The notes below the pieces were generated by a model, which did no database searches, was not told the origin of the DNA, and saw nothing but the letters and a program-made list of their open reading frames with translations. Positions 1-10,599 of a stretch of 64,000 nt of DNA are shown piece by piece. A program made the translations under genes and the position numbers. Each line of letters starts with the position of its first letter. The first letter of the stretch is position 1. The DNA is taken from assembly GCA_000421045.1 (NCBI GenBank), contig ATWC01000007.1, positions 1 to 64,000 on the forward strand, given 5' to 3'. Source of the stretch: Lachnospiraceae bacterium NK4A179. Its GTDB lineage: Bacteria > Bacillota > Clostridia > Lachnospirales > Lachnospiraceae.

Positions 1-203
1 TCATAGCCACACTCAATGTCATAAGTATCATTCAAGCCAAGCTTCTGCTTTAAATTTTCAATGAACAGTATTATGTTCTTATAATCCGGCGTTACCTGGA
101 CATTTGCAAAAACACGATCCTCTGCTCCGATTACCGGCTCCATTGCACATAAAGTGTAGTTTGTACTATGGACATCCATTCCGATTTTTAGTATTCTTTT
201 CAT
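1..203 (-). CDS. IS110-family transposase, N-terminal part (cut by window edge)
   Basis: The reverse strand from the ATG at 203 reads MKRILKIGMDVHSTNYTLC and stays open to base 1. A G-M/I-D-V-H-S/K motif a few residues from the start is the first catalytic aspartate region of the DEDD RuvC-like domain of IS110/IS1111 transposases. The IE-x-G-Y run just before the edge also fits that domain. The start is preceded by GGAGG at about six bases. Only about 67 residues are visible, so intactness of the element cannot be judged and the IS110 versus IS1111 subgroup is not decided. Confidence 0.8.
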   Translation of the reverse strand, partial: MKRILKIGMDVHSTNYTLCAMEPVIGAEDRVFANVQVTPDYKNIILFIENLKQKLGLNDTYDIECGY

Positions 204-299
204 AGTGACCTCCTTTGTATGTGGTAATCCCTGTTACCGTCGACTTTTCCAAATCGTAGTATACAGGTAAATCCACGATGCTACAAATGCGAGGTCACT
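204..299 (-). promoter_or_regulatory. Left non-coding end of the IS110-like element with a Shine-Dalgarno-masking inverted repeat
   Basis: AGTGACCTC at 204-212 recurs as its reverse complement GAGGTCACT at 291-299. The proximal arm contains the GGAGG ribosome binding site of the transposase, so a transcript entering from outside could fold and hide it. IS110-group elements are also known to encode their bridge RNA in the non-coding region before the transposase. This stretch is in the right place for one, but I could not identify target-binding or donor-binding loops. Confidence 0.4.
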
Positions 300-340
300 T
301 CATATTATCTAACATGAGTATTTTACCTTAAAGCACCGAT

Positions 341-1699
341 TTATTCAACAATAGCGGTGAGGCGCCCGCGTATTTCAAGGCCTTCATAAACTGCTTTGCG
401 AAGTTTATCAAGCCTTACCTTATCCATTATCTCACCCGGGATAAAAAGCGGTCTTCCGGGCGGATAGACTGAAACAGTGCTTCCGCTTATCTTTCCTTCA
501 TATGATGCGATATCTTCCGGAATAATATCATCCGTTCTGCATTCTGCCCCCGGCCAGTCCATAACATGCTCATCGGCTGATATGATGGCTTCTTCCAGAG
601 CCTTCATGGTCTCATCGGTATCGCATATTGTAATGATCATCAGCACATATGACGGCAGCGCCATTTCCGGGATGATATGCAGTGCAGAAAGATACCTGCC
701 AAGTGCACAGCCTCTTCCTTTTTCAGACGGTATGAGAAGAAGCTTTCCGGGTTCAACGCAGAGCCTGCTTTCTGAAAAAGCCGATACCGTCTTTATATTC
801 TTAAGTCCGCTGCATGCATCATGAAGATGCTTTACTCTTCGTGCAAAATTACTCCAATCTCTTTCAGTATATGAAGATGTCAGATGCACACAGTCATCTA
901 TTCCGGCCATCAGAAGGTATGAAGGTGAGGATGTCTGATAGACCGAAAGATAATATTCCAGCTTATCCCTTTCAAAACGATTGCCTGAAGTAAGCAGAAG
1001 TGCCGTCTGCGTAGGCGCCGGCAGAGTCTTATGAAGACTTATGACACAGACATCCGCGCCTGATCGCATCGCACTTTCCGGGAATTCTTTTGAAAAGCCA
1101 AAATGTGCACCATGCGCTGCATCCACAAGGAGAGGGATATTTCTATCATGTGCAGCTTCCGCAATGCCCTGCAGGTCAGAACTGCTGCCCTCATATGTAG
1201 GCGACGTAATAAATACTGCCTTTATATCTTTTTCCTTTTCAAGCGCGGCTCTTACAATATCAGCCCCGACTCCGCATTCAGCACCACTTTCCGGATCCGT
1301 ATCGCCGCATATGAACACGGGTACAAGGCCTTTTAATCTGAGCGCATTATAGGCCGAGAGATGCGAACCGCGCATCATCAGTATCTTGTCGCCGGCTTCA
1401 AAAAGGCTAAGCATCGCAAGCACGCCGCAGGTGCTTCCGTTTACAAGAAAATAAGCCCTGTCAGAACCAAAGATCGATGCCGCCCTGTCCATGGCAGATT
1501 TCAGTATCCCTGACGGAGCGTGCAGATCATCACTTTCGGGGATTTCGGTAAGATCCCTTTTATACCACTCCGTAAAAAACGCCCTGCCCCCAGAATGAGC
1601 ATCATCTGAGTTCAGAGCGTTTCTCTTGTGTCCGGGCATATGGAAAGGGATATCACCCTTTCCGCAAATATTATCTATTTCATCAAAAAGTTTTCCCAT
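341..1699 (-). CDS. PLP-dependent Orn/Lys/Arg decarboxylase family protein
   Basis: This is a 452-residue fold-type I PLP enzyme of the Gram-positive amino-acid decarboxylase family (YaaO/SpeA-like). Seen in sequence: FHMPGHKRN near residue 20, the phosphate-loop region NGSTCG at 87-92, DAAHGAHF at 193-200 with the cofactor-binding Asp193 and His196, and SLHKTLPAPTQ at 221 onward, where Lys224 should form the Schiff base. The family decarboxylates lysine, arginine or ornithine to polyamine precursors; the substrate cannot be read from sequence. Its ATG lies three bases after the stop of the upstream L,D-transpeptidase gene, so the two are probably translated together. Confidence 0.85.
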   Translation of the reverse strand: MGKLFDEIDNICGKGDIPFHMPGHKRNALNSDDAHSGGRAFFTEWYKRDLTEIPESDDLHAPSGILKSAMDRAASIFGSDRAYFLVNGSTCGVLAMLSLFEAGDKILMMRGSHLSAYNALRLKGLVPVFICGDTDPESGAECGVGADIVRAALEKEKDIKAVFITSPTYEGSSSDLQGIAEAAHDRNIPLLVDAAHGAHFGFSKEFPESAMRSGADVCVISLHKTLPAPTQTALLLTSGNRFERDKLEYYLSVYQTSSPSYLLMAGIDDCVHLTSSYTERDWSNFARRVKHLHDACSGLKNIKTVSAFSESRLCVEPGKLLLIPSEKGRGCALGRYLSALHIIPEMALPSYVLMIITICDTDETMKALEEAIISADEHVMDWPGAECRTDDIIPEDIASYEGKISGSTVSVYPPGRPLFIPGEIMDKVRLDKLRKAVYEGLEIRGRLTAIVE

Positions 1700-1702
1700 G
1701 AG

Positions 1703-3628
1703 CTATTGTTCAGGTACCTGTGTCTGATCTGCAGGCGGAACGTATGCCTCGGGTGCAGGCTGTGCTTCAGGTACCGGCTGTGTTTCCGGAACTGCAGGCA
1801 CGGGTTCTACTGCCGCAGGATCAACCGCTGCAGGATCAACAACAGCAGGATCTACTGCCGTATCCTGAGGGATAACAGGTACTCCGGCAACTCCCGTCTC
1901 GGCATTGTCGGTTACCATCACTCCTGTAACCGGATCTATATACGCATTGCCTGAAACCGCTGCATTTGCAGAAAGAGCCTCATTGGCTGAAAGAGCTGCC
2001 ACCTCTGCATCCTTCCTGGCCTTCCAGGTTTCTGCATCCTCAACTATATACTTCTTTGATTCCTCTGCCTTTAACTGTTCGATCGGCTTTTTATATACAG
2101 GTGTCAGATCAAGTACTGTCTTTGTCTTTTCCGTATCTTCCGAAGCACTTGCCGATACATTCGAGGTTGACTCTTCCTTAGCTGCATTTTCAGCTGCTAT
2201 TTCCTCTTCAGTTTTTTCCGGAACATAATAGCAGATGACAGGATATCCCACTTCAACGGTATCATATATCTTCTCTGCTGCCTTAAGCGGAAGGTTTACG
2301 CATCCGTGTGAACCCGAGCGCTTGTAGATAGTGCCTCCAAAACGACCTCTCCAGAGTGCATCATGCAGACCGACACCCTTGTTGAATGGCATCCAGAACT
2401 TAACATGCGACTCATAGTCAGGACCTCTGAGGGTCGCATTCCTTGCCTTGTATTTAACGCCATAGATTCCTTCCGGCGTCATCCTGTCTGACGTCATCCT
2501 TCCGGTAACGCAGTCCGTCACATATACTACGGCATTGTGCTTTACAAGATACACCTTCTGAAGTGTCATGTTTACTTCTACGTATGTATCTCCTATATCA
2601 TTATTTTCATCGATCCAGGTCCAGCCTTCATGAAGCAGCATGGGAGGTCTTGTGGTTGTGACACCCTTTTCGATATCCTCATAAAGCTGCCTTGCCTCTG
2701 CTTCCCTGTCTATCTTCCAGCCGAAAATATTTCCGCTGGAATTACCTCTTTTAAGAAGAAGCTTATCTCCGGAAACAGTAGTGAATTCCATCTCTTTTCC
2801 GCAGGTATCATACTTATCAGCAAATGCGTCAACGAAAGCCGCAACCTTATCTGCACTTACGGAAACAGAATTCTTTTTCACATCGATCATGTTGTGGATA
2901 TCATCAAAATTAACCGTGATGATCTTGTCGCCGTACTGATAATTGACTATCGTATCCTTATAAGTATTTAAAAGAGCAAGCTTATCTGTAAGCTCAGCGT
3001 CATCAGCGCGTACAGAAGGCTCTTTATAGCAGCCCGACTTATCAATATCTACACTGACTTTCTTTGAAACTATAGCGTCATTGATACTTGAAAGAAGGCT
3101 GTCCATATCAACAGCCGTTCCTTCAGTTTCGGGAACGATGCTGTATTCACCCTTCTCACTGTCATATTCACCAATGAACGCATCAGTGGGGGCCTTCATA
3201 TTTGAAGCTTTGAGGAAATCAATATCGGAAAGCACCTTTTTTATCGCAGCATGGTCACAGCTCACTGTCTGTTCAAGTTTGAAATCATAACCTGCAATAA
3301 GAGCAAAGCCCCAGGCAAAAGGATTCTCCTCCTTCAGCACATCGTTCATGCTCTTTGAATAGCTGCAGGTTAAACCAATATCTTCAGAGTTGAGCACAGC
3401 GCTGGCACCATCCCTGCCTGTTATCGTAAGCGTATATTTGCTGTCGTTCTCATATCTGTACTGATCCGCCATAGCCGGGGTCATACCTGAATAATCCACG
3501 CCGTCTATGATCGTGTTTGGAGAAAAACGTCCCGAATAATAATAGGCCGCACCAAGATAGCCGCCTGTTACCAATATGATAAGCACCAGTACAATGATCA
3601 ATGCCGGTTTAACTTTTTTGCTGTTCAC
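1703..3628 (-). CDS. L,D-transpeptidase with YkuD catalytic domain
   Basis: This 641-residue protein has one N-terminal membrane segment (about 7-30) and an extracytoplasmic region. A PG_binding_4-like region covers roughly 60-300 and a YkuD domain about 345-475. The catalytic signature is clear: His422, then SHGCVN with His441 and nucleophile Cys443. The family makes 3-3 cross-links in peptidoglycan or attaches proteins to it. Residues after about 590 form a proline/valine-rich repetitive tail (repeated AVDPA and PVPE units), probably a wall-spanning spacer. It sits between an NlpC/P60 hydrolase gene and the decarboxylase gene, on the same strand. Confidence 0.9.
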   Translation of the reverse strand: MNSKKVKPALIIVLVLIILVTGGYLGAAYYYSGRFSPNTIIDGVDYSGMTPAMADQYRYENDSKYTLTITGRDGASAVLNSEDIGLTCSYSKSMNDVLKEENPFAWGFALIAGYDFKLEQTVSCDHAAIKKVLSDIDFLKASNMKAPTDAFIGEYDSEKGEYSIVPETEGTAVDMDSLLSSINDAIVSKKVSVDIDKSGCYKEPSVRADDAELTDKLALLNTYKDTIVNYQYGDKIITVNFDDIHNMIDVKKNSVSVSADKVAAFVDAFADKYDTCGKEMEFTTVSGDKLLLKRGNSSGNIFGWKIDREAEARQLYEDIEKGVTTTRPPMLLHEGWTWIDENNDIGDTYVEVNMTLQKVYLVKHNAVVYVTDCVTGRMTSDRMTPEGIYGVKYKARNATLRGPDYESHVKFWMPFNKGVGLHDALWRGRFGGTIYKRSGSHGCVNLPLKAAEKIYDTVEVGYPVICYYVPEKTEEEIAAENAAKEESTSNVSASASEDTEKTKTVLDLTPVYKKPIEQLKAEESKKYIVEDAETWKARKDAEVAALSANEALSANAAVSGNAYIDPVTGVMVTDNAETGVAGVPVIPQDTAVDPAVVDPAAVDPAAVEPVPAVPETQPVPEAQPAPEAYVPPADQTQVPEQ

Positions 3629-3748
3629 TGCCTTACTCCCGTTCCCTTACATTTGCCAATGCAAATATATATTTTTTCCGTCTGCTTTTCAATCGTATAT
3701 CTTATAGAATTAGGCCCATAAAAGGTTCAAAATTGTGCAATCCGTACA

Positions 3749-5137
3749 TCAGAGTATGCGTCTTACACAGATAAATTCCCTGTATTTTGCATTAGATACT
3801 TTTATACCAGTCTTCTGCGTGCTGGCATGCACTATCATACCGTTTCCGATATATATCCCCACATGCCCCGGGTAGCATACCACATCTCCGGGCTGCGCGT
3901 CAGAATAGGACACCTCTTTGCCTGCGCTTCTGAGATCATATGATGTACGCGGAACCTTTATTCCGAAAGAATCATACACAGCATATACAAAGCCTGAGCA
4001 GTCCGCACCGTTTGTAAGGCTTGTTCCGCCCGGCACATAAGGATTACCGATATACTTGCATGCAAAGGCCGCAATGTCTTTTCCTTTTTCACTTCCGGAG
4101 GCAGATGAAATAGAGGATATATCATAGGTGCTTCCGCCGTTCGAAACCTCACCGCTTTGTCTGGCTTCTTTCGCTTCCCTCTCTGCCTCTTCTCCATTCT
4201 CGGTTTCTGCTTTTGTTGCTTCTGTTGCTTCTGCTGATTCGGTTGCTTCTGCTGACTCGGCAGCTTTTCGCTTTGCTTCCTCTTCGGCTTTCCGCTTTTC
4301 TTCAGCCTTTCGTTTTTCCTCTGCCTTTCTCTTTTCCTCGGCGCGTCGTCTGGCTTCTTCCTTTGCGCGTCTTTCAGCTTCGGCTTTTCTGCGCTTTATC
4401 TCAGCATTCTTCTTTGCAATAAGTGCCTCATATTCTGCAGCTTCTTCCTGAGCTTCAGCTATCTCTCTTGCATAGTTTTCGGCGCTGGATTCCAGATCGG
4501 CCTGCATTGCTTCAAGATACTTCTTCTCTTCTTCACTTTGTGAGCGCAGAGAAACAAGTTCCAGTTTTTCATCCTCAAGTCTTTCCTTTAGTTCAGCTAC
4601 CTGCCTTGCTATCTCCTCATAATCGGAAAGCATCTTTCTGTCATATTCATACAGATCTTCAACATAATCAGCCTTGGTGAGCAGTTCCGAAAAACTGCCT
4701 GATGTAGCCAGGAGTTCCACATAGCTGCTGTCTCCTTTTTCATACATGTAGCGGATACGCACCTTCATTGCTTCATACTGTTTGCGTTCCTCTTCAACCG
4801 CAGCATTGTAAGCAGCTTCAGCATCAGCTATCTCAACCTCCTTGTCTGCGATCTCTGCATCAAGAAGACCTATCTCTGTAAGTATTTCTGTAAGAGATTC
4901 GGAAACCTGATCCAGCTCTTCCTCTGCATCTGCTTTTTCGGAAGCGAGTTCCTCTATCGATGCATTTATATCCTCAAGCTGGCCTTCAGCCTCATCTTTT
5001 TCTTTTTCAAGCTCGGTCGTATCGGTATCGCTGTTTCCCTTGCCGGGTTCAGCACATACCTGTCCTGCTGTGGAGAAAAAACTCACACATACAAGCACCA
5101 TCATTAATAATACTGTAAACAGTCGTTTTCGCATCAT
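3749..5137 (-). CDS. Secreted coiled-coil NlpC/P60 peptidoglycan endopeptidase
   Basis: This 462-residue protein has a signal peptide (hydrophobic 6-28, ending ...AGQVCA). A long charged coiled coil (about 40-250) and a low-complexity Arg/Lys/Glu/Ala stretch (about 250-320) follow. The C-terminal NlpC/P60 domain starts at about 345. Its catalytic residues are Cys380 in ADCSGFVYA, His425 in PGHVGIY and His437 in VHAS. The arrangement resembles PcsB/CwlO-type hydrolases, which cleave stem peptides and are held inactive by the coiled coil. It lies 14 bases after the membrane protein gene at 5152-7728, so cotranscription is likely. Confidence 0.9.
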   Translation of the reverse strand: MMRKRLFTVLLMMVLVCVSFFSTAGQVCAEPGKGNSDTDTTELEKEKDEAEGQLEDINASIEELASEKADAEEELDQVSESLTEILTEIGLLDAEIADKEVEIADAEAAYNAAVEEERKQYEAMKVRIRYMYEKGDSSYVELLATSGSFSELLTKADYVEDLYEYDRKMLSDYEEIARQVAELKERLEDEKLELVSLRSQSEEEKKYLEAMQADLESSAENYAREIAEAQEEAAEYEALIAKKNAEIKRRKAEAERRAKEEARRRAEEKRKAEEKRKAEEKRKAEEEAKRKAAESAEATESAEATEATKAETENGEEAEREAKEARQSGEVSNGGSTYDISSISSASGSEKGKDIAAFACKYIGNPYVPGGTSLTNGADCSGFVYAVYDSFGIKVPRTSYDLRSAGKEVSYSDAQPGDVVCYPGHVGIYIGNGMIVHASTQKTGIKVSNAKYREFICVRRIL

Positions 5138-5151
5138 CTACCCCGGTATGA

Positions 5152-7728
5152 TCATGACTCCGGAGGCAGATAGGTCAGCAATATGCGGCCTTCAGCCTCC
5201 GTCTTCTCCGTGCATTCATCACGTCCTTTTTTTGAAACGGTCCCTGTTCGAGGATCATAAAGGACAAAATCTATCTCATTATACCCTGTTATCAGCATAT
5301 ATGTATTGTCCATTACTGTCACAACAGGAATATCTCTTGAAACATAATACAGTATCACATCATCGCTTGAACCGCTAAGGTCCAGCAGTTCATATCCCGG
5401 AAGCGCAGTCTCAAATATTCTTCTGAATTCTTTTACAGATCCGTCTTCACTGTTTCCTATCTCGCCACGTCTGCCTTCATATGACTGTATCTTTGAAATG
5501 CAGGATGCAGCACTGTTTCCGGAATAGGGAATACCTTCATCATCAGGTGTGATCTTCATTATCTGATTCTTTGTCGGGTATGCCGATCTCATGTAGATAA
5601 GGTATCCGTATCTGTTTCTTACGCTTCCGTTATTCTCGTAGCTTTCTTTTATCGCATCAGGAAGACTGTCAAACATCCTGACTATCTTTCCGTTTCTGAA
5701 AAGCGGGAATCTTTCCGCTATCTCTCTTTCTGAAGTTTCAGAATTCTTCTCACCTTCAAATATAACCTGCTTTGGATTGAGTATCTGTATTGAATCAGGA
5801 TCCGTCTCATTCTTCAATGCGATCTGTGTTATGGTCTCGTATGAATCCGTAAGTGCCGGTTCCACAACATTAAGGCCGTATACAGGCGTTGAGTTGTCCA
5901 TCAGCCTGTCATCCGGCAGTTCGGTAAAACCATTTCCGGATACTGATATAGCCGCACGATTTAAGGTATACATTCCTCTTCCCTGTACTATATCTGTTAC
6001 ATATTCACCTTCGGAATAATACTCTTTCTTGATGCTGCCATCCTCACCTCTTATCCTCAGGCAGTACATGGGAAAGACTGTTTCTCCGGCTCTGTTTACG
6101 AATATATCATCAGTCTTTGCCAGACCGTATATCACATCGTTACCGAAAAATCCTACAGGCCTTATCCTCTCCTCGCTTCCGGTCTTGATATCGGTAAGCT
6201 TTCCCGTGACCATATTTAAGATATGCAGTTCATCTGCCGTATATGAACATCCCGGATCAACCCAGGCGGCCATACTTCCGTCTTCCGATGCGCAGAACTC
6301 CCTGTCCGAAAGCCCTCCGGCAATGATCTCGGTCTCGCCGCTTCCAAGCGCAACACTCATAAAGTCCCCGTCAAGGAACGAATATGCCATGCCTCCCGAT
6401 CCAGCATAGACCTGCTTATCAATATTGTACTTAAGATAACTGAAGGCGCCTTTATAAGGAATGAAGGCCTCTTCTTCAACGGTATTTAAAGTGCTGTCAT
6501 AATAATATACAGCGATACCGTTTGTTCCTTCATGTATGCCCCTGTTCATATAGCCGTAAACAATGAAGCGCACATTACCGGTCTCATCAACATTAGATAT
6601 CCTTATACCGTTATTGCGGTCGGTCTCACGCTTATCCAGAGTATCTGAATCATAAAAGCCGAATACATAAGCCAATTCCCTGTCATTCAGATCATAAGTA
6701 AAGAGCCTTCCGGCACTGACAAATGCGATATTTGAACCATCGTTATTCTCAACCATGTTCACATCCCTGTCAGCGATACCGAGAACTATCTTATTTCCGG
6801 CAATAACATTGGTATCAGGCTTGAAGATCTGCTCCATATCTCTTTCATAATCAAGCAGATAAATCCTTTCAGTTCCGAGACGCAGTCTGAAATATTCATT
6901 TATAAAGAACTCATAGGTCCTGTCATTTTCATCCACGCTCACCTTATACTCAAGATCTATGTCCGCAGTATCTTTATCGATATTACGGATGACCGCTGTA
7001 GGCATGGTATCTTCAGTGACCTGAAGAGTTCCCCAGCATATCTGGTCAAGACTCGAATGTATGGTTACCTTCTGATAGGTCGTGTTGTCACCGGTCTCAT
7101 CGCTTTCGATATACTTTACGATCTTCTCCTCTGCTTCGTTCCTTTTATATGTGAGTTCATGAAACTCTTTTACAAATTCCAGCTTTTCGGCAAGTGACAG
7201 CTCGTTTGACCTTATTATTGTTGTGTAGTAATGCAGCTGCCTGTTTCTTTCATCGGTAAGTGTTATGCACAGTGAATATTCGCATCCCTCACTGAGCAGA
7301 TCCTTAAGGATCAGATCCGCTGTGATCTCACCCTTCTTTTCTATATAGTCAAGAACCTTGCTGTCCTCGATCAGTCTGCCATCCGAAAGATTCCTGACCG
7401 CAAAGGAAATACCGGTTATCTTGTTATCACAGCTGTCCACCGTAAGCGTAAGAGTTCTGTCGCTTCCAACCGGTGTGATGTGATCCTGCATGAGCTGTAT
7501 GTTCATCTCGTCTGCATATCCGTGCATACGGTTGTACTCCATACCATGACAGCTGAAAGCAACCACAGGATATGTTGCTTCAGCCATAGGCGCTGTCATG
7601 TCTGTGTTTCCGCGGTTCATAAAACCGCTCAGCACTATCACTGACAACACAAAGACCAGGATGCAGTATATGACTTTAAAAAGCCATCCGCTGATATGTA
7701 TTTTTTCCAGGATACTTTTAAGATTCAT
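5152..7728 (-). CDS. Large membrane-anchored protein of unknown function, possible beta-propeller
   Basis: I do not recognise a named family for this 858-residue protein. A short basic N-terminus and one membrane segment (about 17-37) predict an N-in, C-out anchor. The middle (about 330-640) has repeated short beta-rich units ending in Tyr-Asp or Val-Asn motifs, suggestive of a propeller. The last 150 residues loosely resemble the second half of a C39-like domain (PVVTV, LITGY, YDP). However, the position where a catalytic His would be expected is Tyr, so it is probably inactive. It heads a run of cell-wall genes, which suggests an envelope role. Confidence 0.7.
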   Translation of the reverse strand: MNLKSILEKIHISGWLFKVIYCILVFVLSVIVLSGFMNRGNTDMTAPMAEATYPVVAFSCHGMEYNRMHGYADEMNIQLMQDHITPVGSDRTLTLTVDSCDNKITGISFAVRNLSDGRLIEDSKVLDYIEKKGEITADLILKDLLSEGCEYSLCITLTDERNRQLHYYTTIIRSNELSLAEKLEFVKEFHELTYKRNEAEEKIVKYIESDETGDNTTYQKVTIHSSLDQICWGTLQVTEDTMPTAVIRNIDKDTADIDLEYKVSVDENDRTYEFFINEYFRLRLGTERIYLLDYERDMEQIFKPDTNVIAGNKIVLGIADRDVNMVENNDGSNIAFVSAGRLFTYDLNDRELAYVFGFYDSDTLDKRETDRNNGIRISNVDETGNVRFIVYGYMNRGIHEGTNGIAVYYYDSTLNTVEEEAFIPYKGAFSYLKYNIDKQVYAGSGGMAYSFLDGDFMSVALGSGETEIIAGGLSDREFCASEDGSMAAWVDPGCSYTADELHILNMVTGKLTDIKTGSEERIRPVGFFGNDVIYGLAKTDDIFVNRAGETVFPMYCLRIRGEDGSIKKEYYSEGEYVTDIVQGRGMYTLNRAAISVSGNGFTELPDDRLMDNSTPVYGLNVVEPALTDSYETITQIALKNETDPDSIQILNPKQVIFEGEKNSETSEREIAERFPLFRNGKIVRMFDSLPDAIKESYENNGSVRNRYGYLIYMRSAYPTKNQIMKITPDDEGIPYSGNSAASCISKIQSYEGRRGEIGNSEDGSVKEFRRIFETALPGYELLDLSGSSDDVILYYVSRDIPVVTVMDNTYMLITGYNEIDFVLYDPRTGTVSKKGRDECTEKTEAEGRILLTYLPPES

Positions 7729-7740
7729 GCCCGTCTAATA

Positions 7741-7776
7741 AATAAATCCTTCTTATGGATCTAAGAAGGACTTATT
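7741..7776 (-). terminator. Intrinsic terminator of the ATP synthase operon
   Basis: A 15-base-pair stem with one mismatch (TCCTTCTTA paired with TAAGAAGGA at its core) and a 6-base loop is followed on the minus strand by a T-rich tract. It lies just after atpC and before the next minus-strand gene. Confidence 0.8.
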
Positions 7777-7801
7777 TCAGATCTGTAATTATGTTTTTTG
7801 T

Positions 7802-8200
7802 TTACTTTAAGCAGTTTATACGTGCTATAGCTCTCTGAAGAGCGATAGTTGCTCTGTCGATATCAATACCATCGCCCTTTGATGCTATACGCTCTCTTGC
7901 TCTTTCCTCAGCGGACTGAGCTCGTTCAACATCGATCTCGTCAGGCCACTCTATATTCTCTGCAAGTATAGTCACCTTATCAGGAAGCACTTCGGCGAAC
8001 CCCGCATGCAGGGCCGCTTTCTTTTCTCCCTCTGCCTCAGTGATGGTAAGAACACCGGGTCTGATGATAACGGTGATCGGCATATGATTCTTATATATAC
8101 CGATACCGCCTTCAGTTGTATTGAATTCAGCCATCACCACATCGCCTTCATAGAATATCTTATCGGGAGTGATGATCCTTAATGCGAATGTATCTGCCAT
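7802..8200 (-). CDS. atpC: F1 ATP synthase epsilon subunit
   Basis: This 132-residue protein has the usual N-terminal beta-sandwich (LRIITPDKIFYEGDV, GGIGIYKNHMP) followed by the C-terminal helical hairpin (SAEERARERIA). Epsilon connects the rotor to gamma and inhibits ATP hydrolysis in the cytoplasm. It is the last gene of the operon, 14 bases after atpD, and is followed by a strong terminator. Length is normal. Confidence 0.97.
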   Translation of the reverse strand: MADTFALRIITPDKIFYEGDVVMAEFNTTEGGIGIYKNHMPITVIIRPGVLTITEAEGEKKAALHAGFAEVLPDKVTILAENIEWPDEIDVERAQSAEERARERIASKGDGIDIDRATIALQRAIARINCLK

Positions 8201-8214
8201 AATCTGTCTTTCTC

Positions 8215-9618
<1,404 letters not shown>

Positions 9619-9658
9619 TTATCCTTTCGCAAATAATTACTTTTGACCTTTACGTCAA

Positions 9659-10558
9659 TCAGCCTATCGCGTCAGCACCTGCGATGATCTCGGTAAGTTC
9701 CTGGGTGATGGTACTCTGTCTTGCTCTGTTGTAGAGCAGTGTCAGGTGATCGATCATCTCTGTCGCGTTGTTTGTAGCATTATCCATTGCCTGCATGCGG
9801 GCTCCGTTTTCAGAAGCCTGCGCCTCTATAAGAGCGCCGTAGATAAGACTTGCCATGTACTTGGGAATGATGAGGTTAAGAGCCTCTTCATCCTCCGGTT
9901 CAAAGTTCATGGGCGCTGTCTTCTCTTCTTTTTCTTCCTTCACGGAAGAAACCTCTTCGCCATCTTCCCCGGATTCGATCTTTTCAGGTACGCCCACGGG
10001 AAGAAGTCTTAAAAGTGTGGGCACATGACTTACGGTATTCTTGAAGAATGTATAAGCAAGATAGATCTCGCTTATCTCTCCTGCCGCAAATCCTTTCAGA
10101 AGATCCTCAGTTACCTTTGTGCCGTCATTATAATTTGGCGCTTCAATGGCTTCCGAAAAATCAGCCATTATCTCATAGCCTGCACGCCTGAAGGCATCTC
10201 TGCCTTTTTTACCTATAACGTAGATCACTGTATTTTCCGGAGAAAACTCAGGATTTCTCGTGATAAGCTTAATGACATTCGAATTGTAACCGCCGGCAAG
10301 ACCCTTGTTTGAAGTGATCATTATGACAGCCTTCTTCCCGCTCTCACCTTTTTTGAGATAAGGATGCTCGATGCCGTCTGCCTTGGCAAGTATTGATGTC
10401 ACTGTATCGTATATCGAATTGAAATAATACTTGGACTGTTCCGCTCTTGTCTTGGCGCGCTGCAGCTTAACGGTGGAAACGAGTTTCATCGCCTTAGTTA
10501 TCTGCTGCGTGCTCTCGATACTGGAGCGCCGCCTCTTTATATCTCTCATCGAAGCCAT
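9659..10558 (-). CDS. atpG: F1 ATP synthase gamma subunit
   Basis: The 299-residue rotor shaft has a conserved N-terminal helix (MRDIKRRRSSIESTQQITKAMKLVS) and a conserved C-terminal helix (NATEMIDHLTLLYNRARQ, then ITQELTEI). An acidic, glutamate-rich insertion of about 30 residues lies around residues 195-228. It is longer than in model gamma subunits but is a variable surface region. It sits between atpA and atpD, as is standard. Confidence 0.97.
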   Translation of the reverse strand: MASMRDIKRRRSSIESTQQITKAMKLVSTVKLQRAKTRAEQSKYYFNSIYDTVTSILAKADGIEHPYLKKGESGKKAVIMITSNKGLAGGYNSNVIKLITRNPEFSPENTVIYVIGKKGRDAFRRAGYEIMADFSEAIEAPNYNDGTKVTEDLLKGFAAGEISEIYLAYTFFKNTVSHVPTLLRLLPVGVPEKIESGEDGEEVSSVKEEKEEKTAPMNFEPEDEEALNLIIPKYMASLIYGALIEAQASENGARMQAMDNATNNATEMIDHLTLLYNRARQSTITQELTEIIAGADAIG

Positions 10559-10599
10559 AGTTAATTAACTCCCGGTTCTTTATCCTTTAAAGAATCCCG

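Noticed and set aside
4128-4451. Plus-strand frames opposite the Ala/Lys/Glu-rich linker of the NlpC/P60 protein
   Set aside because: They are low-complexity mirror frames of a biased coding region.
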